A DNA stretch of 64,000 nucleotides from Halocatena salina (GTDB taxonomy: Archaea; Halobacteriota; Halobacteria; Halobacteriales; Haloarculaceae). Under the pieces are notes generated by a model. That model worked only from the letters and a program-made list of their open reading frames with translations, had not been told where the DNA came from and made no database searches. Every line of letters begins with the position of its first letter. The first letter of the stretch is position 1. The DNA lies in the NCBI RefSeq assembly GCF_023115355.1, contig NZ_CP096022.1, forward strand, positions 124,001 through 188,000, written 5' to 3'. Both the position numbers and the translations under genes were made by a program. Below are positions 1-9,259 of the stretch, piece after piece.

Positions 1-164
1 GGATCGGCCGTTTCTGCCGTGGCCGGCTGGGACCCCAGTCCACCCAGAGCGCTGAGAACGCTCATACCGCCGAGTGCCCGCAGATACGCGCGGCGGTTGA
101 GGTGGCTTTTTCGTGTCTCTGTCGCGTCGTCCGTCGATACCGATTGCTCATGATCGCTTGTCAT
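1..164 (-). CDS. Tat-exported protein, N-terminal part only
   Basis: Only the first 54 codons lie in the window; the gene continues beyond base 1. The product begins MTSDHEQSVSTDDA and has a twin-arginine signal around residues 24-30 (NRRAYLR), then a hydrophobic Ala/Gly/Leu stretch and a likely cleavage site near PATAETAD. It is therefore probably exported folded by the Tat route, as most haloarchaeal secreted proteins are. Nothing of the mature domain is visible, so the function cannot be named. The region upstream of its start (165-250) is AT-rich and may hold the promoter. Confidence 0.75.
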   Translation of the reverse strand, partial: MTSDHEQSVSTDDATETRKSHLNRRAYLRALGGMSVLSALGGLGSQPATAETAD

Positions 165-1381
165 GCTAACACATCACCCGTATGCAATTGATACATATAC
201 AATAATATAAAACTTATGTTCACAACAAATTTCATTTCTATATTTACACTATGCCTTCAATTCTGGATACGGAGTATGTAGACCAGTTGTTAGACGAAGC
301 GAACGAAAACGGAACTCTGACAGTCCGATAGTGGGACAGTTTCTGGAAACCCCTTTTCGTCATGATGACTGCCTTCTATTCGCGTTTTTCGTCCGTCACT
401 GCGTTCTCACCACACGTCTCTCTCGTCGATCGGTACTTGGTTATGGAATTTTCTATAGTGACAACCTCCGAACTCCCGTTCTCTTTATATCGAGGTGGAT
501 TTCAACCGTCTTTATTTGTTGTATGGGATTTTTATTCGGTGAATTCATCTAGTTAGGTAGGAGAAGTTCCGAATCAACGATTCGCACACGTTCTTCTATA
601 TAGGAACTCAACTGCTATGCAATAAAATACTCGAGGCTCGTATCGTACAGTATGTTTATGTCGGTCGTCGAGTGGTAGGCAAACGATATTCACTGGTCTT
701 CTCGGCGAAGTCTCGCCCTTAGCTGTCTCATTCCCACGTAGGTAGCCGGTAAAGCGGATATTGATATTACACTGGTACGTCTGTAATGCTATTCCGTGCT
801 GTCGATCATATCGGCTCCGGTATGTACGCAACAGAAAACCGAATCGGGTGTTTGCGAGTAGGCCGTTTCTAACGGACTGAAACGATGCGTCGGGATGGGG
901 CTTCGATTACGGAACAGGCAAATCCACCCTCGGGAGAACACCATGGTTGATTTATCATGGCGAACCCTAACTTGTGGTGGTCTTCAGGATCGAAAAGACG
1001 TCTTGAGCGGTTGGTGAAAAAGGGGTTGCTCTTCGATTCACCGTTCCTGAACGACGAAATCAGCCCCCAACGAAGGAACTCCAGAGGAGGCTACCTGAAA
1101 TCATCCGTGGCCGTCTTACGGTTGCTCACCTGATTGCTGATGACTGTGTAACCGGAGCTATCTACCGTCGGTCATGAGCGCTAACCGGTTGACCAACGAT
1201 CACTTACCCACAGAGCGTTCTTTATTCAATCTCTGACGCAGTATTGGAATTAATTTCTAAATTACAATGTCGTGTCCCAGCGTGTGTAGTACACGTCGCG
1301 TTACTGGAGAGGGGTCGTATCGGGGTTCGCGTCCTCGGCGAGCGATCGCGGGAAAGACCGGATAATCCGGGGGAACCAGTC
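165..1381. other. Intergenic region with small coding relics
   Basis: About 1.2 kb without a convincing intact gene. A 26-codon ORF at 251-331 on the plus strand (begins MPSILDTEYV) has an archaeal-looking, acidic composition but is very short; it could be a truncated gene start. Plus-strand bases 1007-1177 read through 56 codons without an ATG, ending in the segment EIIRGRLTVAHLIADD. This looks like the C-terminal remnant of a lost gene of unknown family. The longer ATG ORFs in this stretch have unlikely compositions and were not accepted. Confidence 0.4.
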
Positions 1382-2590
1382 ATGAATGAAGTTCTCGTCC
1401 TCGACAGTAATGGGCAGGCGGCCCTCAGCATCGTTCGGTCGCTTGGTAGGCACGGCGTCCGTGTCACAGCTGGAACGGAGCGGCGGTTCGCCCTCGGATC
1501 GGTCTCGAAGTACGCAACGGACACGTACCTCCACCCCGACCCGGCCGACGACTGTTATGCCTTTCTCGACCATCTCCGGACGCACTTAGCAGACAACGAC
1601 TACTTCGCGGTCGTTCCGGTTACAGGGAAGACGACGTCACTTCTGTCCCGTCACAAAGCCGAACTCGAACGAACGGGAACGGTCGTCGCTGCTGAGGACT
1701 GGGAGACGCTATCACTCGTGTATGATAAGGCGAACACGTTCGATCTCGCCGCAACGCTCGATATTCCTGCTCCTGCGACGTTTACACCGGAGTCAGCCGA
1801 CGATCTCGATCGGATCCGGGATGAACTGTCGTATCCAGCGGTGATCAAATCGCGGAGTAAAAGCATGTGGACTGCCAACGGAGAACATAAACTGAGCCGC
1901 GTCAACGACTCCTATTACGTCCGCTCACCGGACGAACTCTTATCGACCTACGAAACGATCCGTGAATCGAACGACGTGTTCGAGGAGTATCCGCCGCTGG
2001 TTCAGGAGTACGTTCCCGGTGAAACTCAGACTACCGTCGTTTTGGCTGACGAAGGCGAAATCCTCGCACATTTCCAAGAACGACGGCTTCGGACTGATCC
2101 ACCGAGCGGGGGGAACTCGACGCTTCTTGACGGTGTCCGGAACCAGCGAATGTTCGAGCATGCCCGGTTGTTGATCGAACGATTGGAGTGGACTGGACCA
2201 GCACAGGTTGAGTTCATGAAACGTCCGAACGGGGAGTTTCAGCTCATCGAAATAAATGGTCGATACTGGGGATCGCTTCCTCTCGCGATAAACAGCGGGG
2301 TTGACTTCCCGTGGCTTCACTATCGACTGTTGCGCGGCGAGCGTCCACAGGTGGTGGGAAGCTATCGGACGGATGTCGTCCAACGCCGTCTGCTGTACGG
2401 TGATCTCAACTGGCTCCAACACCATCTCGCGGATGGTGATCTCCGTGCGTTCGGTCCGTTCTGTCGAGCATTCGTCGGTCCAAAGCACACATTCGTATCG
2501 ATCGATGATCCACGTCCCACCGCCATCGCGCTCATCCAAGCAGTTGAACTTGGCACTGGACAGCTTTTGAAGACGCTTCACCTGACGTGA
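1382..2590 (+). CDS. ATP-grasp carboligase-like protein
   Basis: A 402-residue protein that starts MNEVLVLDSNGQAALSIVRS. The start was set at the ATG at 1382, because the 46 codons of open frame upstream look non-coding. The N-terminal third resembles the PreATP-grasp fold. The ATP-grasp domain follows, with a conserved Lys-containing strand (PAVIKSRSK, about residues 150-158), the segment PLVQEYVPGE, and the late metal-binding motif EINGRYWGS. This architecture is that of the carbamoyl-phosphate-synthase-like ATP-grasp proteins (COG3919 type), which join a carboxylate to an amine through an acyl phosphate. The real substrate is unknown. It stands alone; the downstream GNAT gene is convergent. 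Confidence 0.8.
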   Translation: MNEVLVLDSNGQAALSIVRSLGRHGVRVTAGTERRFALGSVSKYATDTYLHPDPADDCYAFLDHLRTHLADNDYFAVVPVTGKTTSLLSRHKAELERTGTVVAAEDWETLSLVYDKANTFDLAATLDIPAPATFTPESADDLDRIRDELSYPAVIKSRSKSMWTANGEHKLSRVNDSYYVRSPDELLSTYETIRESNDVFEEYPPLVQEYVPGETQTTVVLADEGEILAHFQERRLRTDPPSGGNSTLLDGVRNQRMFEHARLLIERLEWTGPAQVEFMKRPNGEFQLIEINGRYWGSLPLAINSGVDFPWLHYRLLRGERPQVVGSYRTDVVQRRLLYGDLNWLQHHLADGDLRAFGPFCRAFVGPKHTFVSIDDPRPTAIALIQAVELGTGQLLKTLHLT

Positions 2591-2655
2591 TATGCGAGCC
2601 GTTGACAGACTTACGACTCGTGGCCGACGCACGCCCTCCTGCCGTAATAACACCT

Positions 2656-3135
2656 CTATATTTTCTTTTTCATTCTAATTGCTGGTATATCTGGGCTTTC
2701 AGCTTCGTTTGTGTTGATCTCCTCTTTTATCTCGAACCCACACGATTCATAGAATCCGACAGCGTTCAATGCTGCATATGTTTCGAGTGATTGTATGTTC
2801 TCTCTACGAGATCGCTTTTCGACATTTTCGATGAGGTTCTTTCCAATCCCGTTTCCAGTGTAGTTTTGATCGATGAAGATGCCAGAAAGATATCTTTCAT
2901 CCAAACGAACGATAGAGAATCCAACTATCTCATCATCATCCTCCGCTATGATAGTATAATAATCATCATCGTCAAAGACTGCATGATCGATGTTCTCCGA
3001 TCCATGATCGGATGACGCTAGCTGTTCTATCTGTTCTTCAGAATAATAGTCACCGGCTTGACTTCGGGTTGCAGCGACTTGTATTCGAGCCATCTCTGAT
3101 GCATCGTCGACCCGTGCACGACGAAGTTCTATCAT
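2656..3135 (-). CDS. GNAT family N-acetyltransferase
   Basis: A 159-residue acetyltransferase that would transfer an acetyl group from acetyl-CoA to an amino group of a small molecule or protein N-terminus. It begins MIELRRARVDDASEMARIQV, typical of the GNAT beta1-alpha1 region. The acetyl-CoA pyrophosphate-binding segment is at about residues 93-103 (FIDQNYTGNGIGKNLIE), and the C-terminal part has the usual AVGFYESCGF strand. The upstream DNA on its strand contains an AT-rich TATA-like element (ATAAGTATTATAGATA) about 20-35 bases before the ATG, which supports this start. It is convergent with the ATP-grasp gene. The substrate cannot be deduced. Confidence 0.88.
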   Translation of the reverse strand: MIELRRARVDDASEMARIQVAATRSQAGDYYSEEQIEQLASSDHGSENIDHAVFDDDDYYTIIAEDDDEIVGFSIVRLDERYLSGIFIDQNYTGNGIGKNLIENVEKRSRRENIQSLETYAALNAVGFYESCGFEIKEEINTNEAESPDIPAIRMKKKI

Positions 3136-3215
3136 ACCTATTGAACTGGTATCTATAATACTTATATGTTAGGTCTATTTCAATAAATATATGAAGTCTT
3201 ATATATCATACTAGT

Positions 3216-3225
3216 AGAACGTTCT
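3216..3225. promoter_or_regulatory. Short palindrome upstream of DsbA-like gene
   Basis: AGAACGTTCT is a perfect 10-base palindrome 122 bases upstream of the DsbA-like ATG and about 80 bases upstream of the divergent GNAT gene. It could be an operator in the shared intergenic region. A palindrome this short can also arise by chance. Confidence 0.25.
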
Positions 3226-3347
3226 GAGTGGGATGTTCTGCACGCTAGATCCGTGGTCGATCTTGACATCAAAAAGGGAAGAACGTAGTGAAGAATCGGT
3301 ACAACCATATGTACGAAGCAGTAGCATCTATCAACAGGAACGTTACA

Positions 3348-4130
3348 ATGGCTCGGAAACTAGGAACGGAACGAACGCGGCGGGCTCTGCTCCGGAGTGG
3401 AGCGCTTGCGCTTGCTGGAGGGATTGCGGGCTGTACTGAAAGCTCAACGAACGCCGGTAACCCACAATCCACATCGACGGAAACGACGCCTCAAAGCACA
3501 TCTACGGATAGCTCTGGTCGTTCATTTCCTTACCTCCACAGTGCATCAGGAACGACCGCATACGGTATTGCACTCGATGATAAGCCAGTGTTCGGACAGG
3601 ACGATGCCCTCGTCGATATGTACTACTGGAGTGAACTGAACTGCAAGTACTGCAGCGAATTTGTGAAGAGGATCTTTCCGCAGATCCTCGAAAACGAAGT
3701 GGCAAATGGGACTCTCCGTGTCGTTGCGCTCGAACTTCCGTATAAAACGGAGAACTCGTGGCCAGCTGCTATTCTAACCACGTGTGTTTGGAAACAAGTC
3801 GCTGATACTGATCCGAACAAGTATTGGGAGTGGTATCAAACCATGTACGAGAAGCAAAAGGAACCAGGAAGTGGATGGGCGGACCAAGAAAACCTGCTCA
3901 ATATCACGGAAAACGTAGGGATCGATCCATCTCCAGTCAAATCGTGTATCGATTCACAGGGAGACCAAATCAAACAAAAGATCGAAGAAGAGATCCCATC
4001 CCAGTCGAAGATACCGGGGACACCGGGCTTTATTCTTTTCAACAGAGATTCGGAGAAATCATCTAAGGTCGTCGGCACCCAACCGTACGAGACGTATGCA
4101 GCCAAAATCAAGGAAGTACAAGGAAACTGA
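3348..4130 (+). CDS. DsbA-like thioredoxin-fold lipoprotein
   Basis: A 260-residue exported thiol oxidoreductase candidate. The start at 3348 places a twin-arginine motif (RTRRALLRSG) directly before a hydrophobic stretch and a lipobox ending at Cys29 (AGGIAGC). It should therefore be a Tat-exported lipid-anchored protein. A Ser/Thr-rich linker follows to about residue 60. The thioredoxin-like domain carries the redox pair C99-K-Y-C102, and a cis-Pro region is visible late in the chain (KIPGTPGFILF). It belongs to the DsbA/DSBA-like family, which forms or isomerises disulfides outside the membrane. No DsbB or CcdA partner is next to it. Confidence 0.85.
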   Translation: MARKLGTERTRRALLRSGALALAGGIAGCTESSTNAGNPQSTSTETTPQSTSTDSSGRSFPYLHSASGTTAYGIALDDKPVFGQDDALVDMYYWSELNCKYCSEFVKRIFPQILENEVANGTLRVVALELPYKTENSWPAAILTTCVWKQVADTDPNKYWEWYQTMYEKQKEPGSGWADQENLLNITENVGIDPSPVKSCIDSQGDQIKQKIEEEIPSQSKIPGTPGFILFNRDSEKSSKVVGTQPYETYAAKIKEVQGN

Positions 4131-4359
4131 ATTTCAGTCATATGATGGGATATTAATGATATGAATCGATAGATATCTCGAACGTGAATCGTTCGATGAT
4201 TCGAATTTGTCCGCTCAACTCGGGTACACAGCATATCACACCACTCTCGGTGTAGGAATTTGGATGGTTCTCTGAATCCGAGTAAGAGATGACGATATCG
4301 AAAATTCGATCAAGACGGAAATACCCTTGTGGTGCTATCACGACTATCAACACTTGCTT

Positions 4360-4653
4360 ATGAGCGAAGACGATCCGTTCGAAGACCTCGACGTTCCAGA
4401 GGACCCGACGGCAGACCTCGATCGTTCGCTCCAGGAACTCACGGTGCGGACTGAACAGCGCAGATACGGGAAGGAAATGGTAATCATCGACGGATTCGAA
4501 ACCGACACCGATCTCGATGATCTCGCGAGCGATCTCAAGTCGGCGCTCGGCACCGGTGGAACGGTCAAAGACGATCGTATTGAAATCCAAGGAGCCCATG
4601 AGAAACGGATTCGAGAACTACTTCGCGAACATGGGTATCAGGTCGAAGGATAG
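4360..4653 (+). CDS. sui1: SUI1/eIF1-type translation initiation factor
   Basis: A 97-residue protein of the SUI1 (eIF1/YciH) family, which in archaea and eukaryotes helps the small ribosomal subunit select the correct start codon. An acidic N-terminal tail (residues 1-25) precedes the SUI1 fold. That fold contains KEMVIIDGF, the LASDLKSALGTGGTVKDD segment, and the final IRELLREHGYQVEG. The glycine-containing turn GTGGT and the basic residue after it are diagnostic of the family. The ATG at 4360 gives the usual length; an upstream in-frame ATG at 4327 adds only 11 unlikely residues. It is monocistronic and convergent with the alcohol dehydrogenase. Confidence 0.93.
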   Translation: MSEDDPFEDLDVPEDPTADLDRSLQELTVRTEQRRYGKEMVIIDGFETDTDLDDLASDLKSALGTGGTVKDDRIEIQGAHEKRIRELLREHGYQVEG

Positions 4654-4686
4654 TTCTCGAAAATAAATTGGAATACAAGCTGTCAA

Positions 4687-5700
4687 TCACGGATGGACGA
4701 CGAGTTTACCGAAGATGTCGCGGTTCTGCATGTCTGCGAACGCCTGATCCGTGTCGGAAAGATCGTATTCGTCGTCGATCACAGGTTCGAGCGTACCATC
4801 AGCAAGGAGTTGAACGAGTGTCTGGAGATCCGTCTGTGTCCCCATCGTACTTCCGATGACGTGTTTGTGGTCCAAGAACAGTTGTGGGACGTCGATCTCC
4901 GATCGGCGACCGGCCGTGCGGCCACAGATCACCATCCGTCCCCCACGTCTGAGCACGTCGAGTCCCATCTCGGTGTATTCGCCACCGAGGTGATTGAGTA
5001 CTGCATCTGGAGCACCGATGTCGGTGACTGCATCTCTAAGGGTTTCCGGGTCGTCCGTCTCGATGGTGAAATCGGTCCCGATCTCAGATAGCCGATCGAG
5101 TTTGGCCGCAGAGGTCGAGGTACCGATCGATCGTGCACCGACGGCGTCGACAAGTTGGGTTGCGGCGACACCGACCCCACCGGTCGCACCAGGAATAAAC
5201 ACGAGATCGCCCGGTCCCACCTTGGCACGCCGGAACATGTGGAGTGCAGTCATGTAGGCGGTCGGAATGGCGGCAGCGGCGGTCGTCTCGACGTTATCAG
5301 GGAGCGTCAGGAGTCGATCAGCGTCCACGACAGCGTGCCCGGCAAGTCCCCCGTGAAACAGACTGAACCGTTCACAGAGGTTTTCGGGACCTTCTCGACA
5401 GAACCGGCATGCACCACACGTCTGATTCGGGCATAATACGACGTGATCACCGGCCGATACTGACTCGACACCGTCGCCGACGTCCGCAACGGCACCGGCG
5501 ATATCAAGGCCGGAGACGAACGGCAGGGCCTCTGAACTAACCATGGCCGAATCACCTTCGAGGATCCAGAGATCGTGACGGTTGATCGCGCACGTATGCA
5601 CATCGATCACCGCCTCTCCCTCAGCTGGTTCTGGAACATTCATCTCTCGGACGGTCACGTCTTCCGGTCCACCGAATCCAGTAAACGCTGCAACCTTCAT
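4687..5700 (-). CDS. Zinc-dependent alcohol dehydrogenase (MDR family)
   Basis: A 337-residue medium-chain dehydrogenase/reductase. The N-terminal GroES-like domain has the catalytic-zinc region (TCAINRHDLWILEGD). The four-Cys structural-zinc loop is seen as CPNQTCGACRFCREG and a following C. The Rossmann domain has the nucleotide-binding turn GATGGVGVAATQL at about residues 170-182. The full zinc-ligand set argues for an alcohol or aldehyde dehydrogenase rather than a zinc-free quinone reductase. It would oxidise an unknown alcohol with NAD(P)+. The gene is separated by 121 bases from the upstream binding-protein gene on the same strand, so co-transcription is possible but unproven. Confidence 0.87.
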   Translation of the reverse strand: MKVAAFTGFGGPEDVTVREMNVPEPAEGEAVIDVHTCAINRHDLWILEGDSAMVSSEALPFVSGLDIAGAVADVGDGVESVSAGDHVVLCPNQTCGACRFCREGPENLCERFSLFHGGLAGHAVVDADRLLTLPDNVETTAAAAIPTAYMTALHMFRRAKVGPGDLVFIPGATGGVGVAATQLVDAVGARSIGTSTSAAKLDRLSEIGTDFTIETDDPETLRDAVTDIGAPDAVLNHLGGEYTEMGLDVLRRGGRMVICGRTAGRRSEIDVPQLFLDHKHVIGSTMGTQTDLQTLVQLLADGTLEPVIDDEYDLSDTDQAFADMQNRDIFGKLVVHP

Positions 5701-5821
5701 ACGAACAGTACGGACGTATTCGGATTAGTTCTTCCGAGGCTGCATCGTGTTGAACATCTTGGGGAACAGCGTCCAAACTCCCGAGGGCGAATTGACGGTA
5801 TTCCGAACGGTTGCGGATGAC

Positions 5822-6985
5822 TCATCTATCGGGATGGATCGGATATCGTGGTTCGACGTGCTGACGCTGCTCTGGCCACACCACGTGTTTCTCATTCCCT
5901 TGCCATTGGACGACGACCGGTGTGTGACCGATCTGTTTACCCGTCTCGGCATCGATCCGAAAACGGCCGTAAAACGTCGTAAAGTCCGACTTTTCTGCGG
6001 TCGTTCGGAGCCGTCGTTGATCGATCGTTCCCGTGGTTGCATCGAAGGCTGCTCCTGTTGTAAGGCATCGTTCGACGATGAGTCCCGTAGCGAACGCTTG
6101 CATGGCTGGATACTCCACGGTCTCCACGGAAGCGTCTTCGAAAAGTTCGACTACATCTGCTGGCGACGGGCCGTAATCCGGACTCTCCCCCAAAACGAGT
6201 TCCCACTGACTCGGGCCGAACACGCCATTGGCCGTCTCGTCGAGCTGTTCGCCGAACGCCGAGATACCGGCGGCCACTACCCCGATCGCCTTCACGCGAC
6301 AACCGCCGGTTTCCACTGCTCGCACGAATCGAACATCGTCTTTGAACGAGCCTGCTGCCAACACGAGATCTGGTGTCTCATTCTGAATGGAATCGACGAT
6401 CGACGTGACATCATCCAGCGGTGGGTCCCATCTGTGTGTCGTACCGACCGTGAACCCCACTGTTCGAGCGTGGGCTATCGCACCAGCCGCAACCGTTCTC
6501 CCGAACGATCCACTGTTCGACCAGCAGACTGTGACCTGCGACGCTGATTGATCTTCGCGTTTGATCAGATCAAGAATCCCATGGAAATAGCGGCTTGCTG
6601 GTGTGAGAACGCTGACGAGCCACTGTGATCTCTCGTCGTAGAGGGCGTTAGTTGCGCCACTGTGATTCCATAGCACGATCTCGTGGGTTTCAGCCACGGG
6701 CGCTACGGCCCGCGTTAGACGGCTGGAGTACGGGCCGAGTAGAATATCGACGTCGTCGTCTCGAATCAGCCGTCGGGTCAGGCACTTGGTCGCAACCGGA
6801 TCACTTTCGTCGTCGTGGTGGACCAACTTGAGCGGCAGTTGCAGGTCATCATCGAGTCGGATTCCCCCGCGATGGTTCGCCCAGCGGATCCAGCGTTTGA
6901 CACCGGCAAGCGTTTGTTTCCCTTGATGGCTAAACTGTCCGCTCTGAGAGACGGGCAATCCGACGGTAACGCAGTCGGGTATCAT
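5822..6985 (-). CDS. LivK-like type 1 periplasmic-binding-fold protein without signal peptide
   Basis: A 387-residue protein with the Leu/Ile/Val-binding (PBP type 1) fold. It begins directly with the first strand of the domain (CVTVGLPVSQSGQFSHQG), then shows the usual segments RRLIRDDDVDILLGPYSS and QNETPDLVLAAGSF. Normal members in haloarchaea have a Tat or lipoprotein signal of about 30-40 residues; none is present here, and upstream sequence does not supply one. No permease or ATPase gene is adjacent. It may therefore be a cytoplasmic ligand sensor, or a stranded substrate-binding protein that lost its leader. The ligand is unknown. Confidence 0.8.
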   Translation of the reverse strand: MIPDCVTVGLPVSQSGQFSHQGKQTLAGVKRWIRWANHRGGIRLDDDLQLPLKLVHHDDESDPVATKCLTRRLIRDDDVDILLGPYSSRLTRAVAPVAETHEIVLWNHSGATNALYDERSQWLVSVLTPASRYFHGILDLIKREDQSASQVTVCWSNSGSFGRTVAAGAIAHARTVGFTVGTTHRWDPPLDDVTSIVDSIQNETPDLVLAAGSFKDDVRFVRAVETGGCRVKAIGVVAAGISAFGEQLDETANGVFGPSQWELVLGESPDYGPSPADVVELFEDASVETVEYPAMQAFATGLIVERCLTTGAAFDATTGTIDQRRLRTTAEKSDFTTFYGRFRIDAETGKQIGHTPVVVQWQGNEKHVVWPEQRQHVEPRYPIHPDR

Positions 6986-7152
6986 GATTATTTTTCCTTC
7001 TCATTCAATGTATTATACTACGATCGCAATGAACCCACCGATCGATGGGTAACGACAGCTCTCGCGTTCATCGTGGTGTTGCGATTCGATCGACCAACGA
7101 ACGAGGCCTTCGCACAGATAGTATGAAGTGGATGGCGAGCGATTCGTGTGGT

Positions 7153-7557
7153 ATGGCCTCGATTCCATCCGAGTTTCATGATTTGTTTGAACAGAAAACG
7201 TTTGCACACCTTGCAACACTTACGCCTGATGGCTTGCCACACGTCACGCCGGTGTGGATCGACTACGACGTGGATGACGACCGTCTACTCGTGAATACGG
7301 AACGAGGACGACGAAAAGAACAGAACGTTCAGAACAACAGATCTGTCGGACTGAGTATGACCGATCCCGCGGATAGATACCGGGCGCTTTCGGTGCTCGG
7401 CACCGTTGATGAGATCACTGAGGACAACGCCCGCGAACACATCGACACGCTTGCTCAACGATACACTGATTCCGAGGAGTATCAACCACCAATCAGGACC
7501 ACTCGGGTCCTCCTCAAAATACGGCCGGATGAAGTAGTCCCTCACGGCGGCGGGTGA
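7153..7557 (+). CDS. PPOX-class F420-dependent oxidoreductase
   Basis: A 134-residue split-barrel flavin/deazaflavin enzyme of the pyridoxamine-5'-phosphate-oxidase-like superfamily. The chosen ATG gives the typical opening MASIPSEFHDLFEQKTFAHL followed by ATLTPDGLPHVTPVWIDYD, the conserved first strands of the TIGR03618-type F420-dependent subgroup. The cofactor-binding segment RGRRKEQNV follows. In-frame ATGs at 7045 and 7123 exist upstream but would add a tail without family character. Such enzymes reduce small organic molecules with reduced F420, which haloarchaea make. The substrate is not predictable. Confidence 0.85.
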   Translation: MASIPSEFHDLFEQKTFAHLATLTPDGLPHVTPVWIDYDVDDDRLLVNTERGRRKEQNVQNNRSVGLSMTDPADRYRALSVLGTVDEITEDNAREHIDTLAQRYTDSEEYQPPIRTTRVLLKIRPDEVVPHGGG

Positions 7558-8004
7558 GTCGGATACGAGCTTCGATCTTCCGTCTCACCGATCGCATTAT
7601 CTTGTAGCGCGTACCTTTCATCTCCGGACGACCGAATCACGACTGTTTGCTAGGGAGATGCCATTCGATAAGACAGAAATGATTGAATGTATAATGGACT
7701 AGTTAAGTATGGTCCGTCAGGAGGCAAAGGGCGACGACCTTCCAAATGCTATCGTTACGAAATTACGCCTGTAAACACAAGTCGTTGTATCGTCTTCTGT
7801 TGACGGCACCTGTCAAGTATCAGCCGATTCGATCCCATTTGCTATCGAAGGCTACTGCGTTCTGGATGGTCAGGGATGGAGTTATCTGTCGAACACAATG
7901 GGCCGAGCACGTACGTGATCACGTACGGCTGATACTGTGGTTCGGCTCTCACTTCCACTGTTCGGTCACATTCATCGAGGTTCAAGAACTGTTCTATCAC
8001 GTAC
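7558..8004. other. Intergenic region without a supported gene
   Basis: About 450 bases between the PPOX gene and the convergent OsmC gene. The only ORF of size (7746-8030) has a composition unlike haloarchaeal proteins (few acidic residues, many Cys/His/Trp) and overlaps the OsmC end, so I do not accept it. The stretch contains a perfect 18-base palindrome listed separately. Confidence 0.5.
7910..7927. repeat. Perfect 18-base palindrome
   Basis: CGTACGTGATCACGTACG is identical to its own reverse complement. It lies in otherwise featureless intergenic DNA between two convergent genes (PPOX and OsmC). It could be a protein-binding site or a cruciform-prone sequence. The position is odd for an operator because no promoter should lie between convergent genes. 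Confidence 0.45.
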
Positions 8005-8430
8005 TCAGACGAGCATCGTGTTTACCGTGATGTCCGTTCCCTCTAGCGCCTTCGAGACCGGACAGTTCTCTTTGGCCTCTTGGGCGTACTCGGTGAACGT
8101 CGATTGGTCGATCTCTGGAACTGCACCCTCAGTATCGAGTTCGATGCTGGTGATCGCGAAGTCACCGTCGACTTGTTCGAGTCGGACCGCTGCTTCGGTA
8201 TGGATCCGCTCGGGCGCGTGGTCGTTCTCTTCGAGGAGCATCGAAAGCGCCATCGAAAAACAGCCCGCCTCGGCGGCACCTATGAGTTCTTCTGGATTCG
8301 TGCCCGTTCCTTCTTCGAACCGTGATTGAAACGAGTACGGTCCCTCGTATGCGCCACTTTCAAGCTCGACCGAGCCGTTGCCGTCCTGCAAACCGCCTTC
8401 CCACGTCGCTTCTGCGTTTCGTACTGGCAT
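8005..8430 (-). CDS. OsmC/Ohr family peroxiredoxin
   Basis: A 141-residue protein of the OsmC family, thiol-dependent hydroperoxidases that protect against organic peroxides. The N-terminal strands (ATWEGGLQDGNGSVEL) and the phrase GTNPEELIGAAEAGCFSMAL are typical of the OsmC branch. Both catalytic cysteines are present: one in AGCFSMAL near residue 60 and one in ENCPVSKALEG near residue 125. The start at 8430 was chosen because the 46 codons upstream in frame are hydrophobic and Cys-rich and look non-coding. Upstream on its strand the DNA is very AT-rich (about 8460-8510) and likely holds the promoter. Confidence 0.93.
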   Translation of the reverse strand: MPVRNAEATWEGGLQDGNGSVELESGAYEGPYSFQSRFEEGTGTNPEELIGAAEAGCFSMALSMLLEENDHAPERIHTEAAVRLEQVDGDFAITSIELDTEGAVPEIDQSTFTEYAQEAKENCPVSKALEGTDITVNTMLV

Positions 8431-8721
8431 ACTACATGCATCTATACGGGATTTTCGGACAATAAGGTACCGCACAGTATTTATACATATACATATAATA
8501 AAATTGTTATAACTAAGACACGCTTCCTCGGCTAACAACCCCTGCGGGAAGTTCTTTTCGGAGCACATCGTGTACGTGACAGAGAGTGTTCGCGTGCTCT
8601 ACGATCGCTGTAAGCGTCTCCTTCGTGCTATTTCTGACAGTCGCTCATCGTTCGGACGACTTGTAAAAGCGCGGTCGGAATTTAGCATCACAACCCACGC
8701 ACTATTCGATGGGACAGAGCA

Positions 8722-9141
8722 ATGGTCGAATCAATCACACTCGAAACAGCCACAGAACTGATCAAGGCGGCAGAGCAGAAAGCTGAAGAGATCGACGTCC
8801 CGTCGGTCATCGCAGTCGCTAATTCGGAGGGAAACCTCATTGCCCAGCATCGGATGGATGGAGCGTGGCTTGCAAGCGTGAATATTTCCCGCTGTAAGGC
8901 GTATACTGCCGCTGCACTACAGATTCCGACCCATGAACTGGCAGACGTGACAACGCCTCGTGAATCCCTGTACGGACTTCAGACCACTGATCGGGGACGG
9001 ATCGTGATCTTCGGTGGCGGCTTCCCGCTTGAACGAGACGGACAGATCGTTGCAACGATCGGTTCGAGTGGTGGTCAAGTAGTGGAAGACATGGAGGTTG
9101 CTCGGGCCGGTGTTGATCGGTTTGAGGAGATGAATGCGTAA
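8722..9141 (+). CDS. GlcG/HbpS family heme-binding-like protein
   Basis: A 139-residue protein of the GlcG/HbpS (DUF336) family. It begins MVESITLETATELIKAAEQKAEEI and continues with SVIAVANSEGNLIAQHRMDGA, the family's core. The later segments KAYTAAAL, RGRIVIFGGGFPLERDG and VATIGSSGG are also typical. Members bind heme or corrinoids, or act as small accessory proteins in catabolic operons, and their exact role is often unknown. Here the gene is alone: OsmC is divergent and the next element downstream is a broken recombinase. Confidence 0.88.
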   Translation: MVESITLETATELIKAAEQKAEEIDVPSVIAVANSEGNLIAQHRMDGAWLASVNISRCKAYTAAALQIPTHELADVTTPRESLYGLQTTDRGRIVIFGGGFPLERDGQIVATIGSSGGQVVEDMEVARAGVDRFEEMNA

Positions 9142-9259
9142 TGCACCTCCCTAGCGGTTGGTTACCTTCTGTAGTCACCCTCGTCGAGCCCCGTAGAACC
9201 GGTTTGGAGCCGATAGCGTTAGGAATCGTCGCCACATCTGTCGGCATACTAACTCGGAG

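Noticed and set aside
957-1133. 58-codon ATG ORF starting MANPNLWW
   Set aside because: Basic, no family resemblance, and the overlapping frame 1007-1177 looks more protein-like.
1940-2653. 237-residue minus-strand ORF
   Set aside because: It is fully antisense to the ATP-grasp gene, has no family features, and exists because the opposite frame of GC-rich coding DNA lacks stops.
5747-6547. 266-residue plus-strand ORF
   Set aside because: Antisense shadow of the LivK-like gene; Cys/Arg/His-rich composition unlike haloarchaeal proteins.
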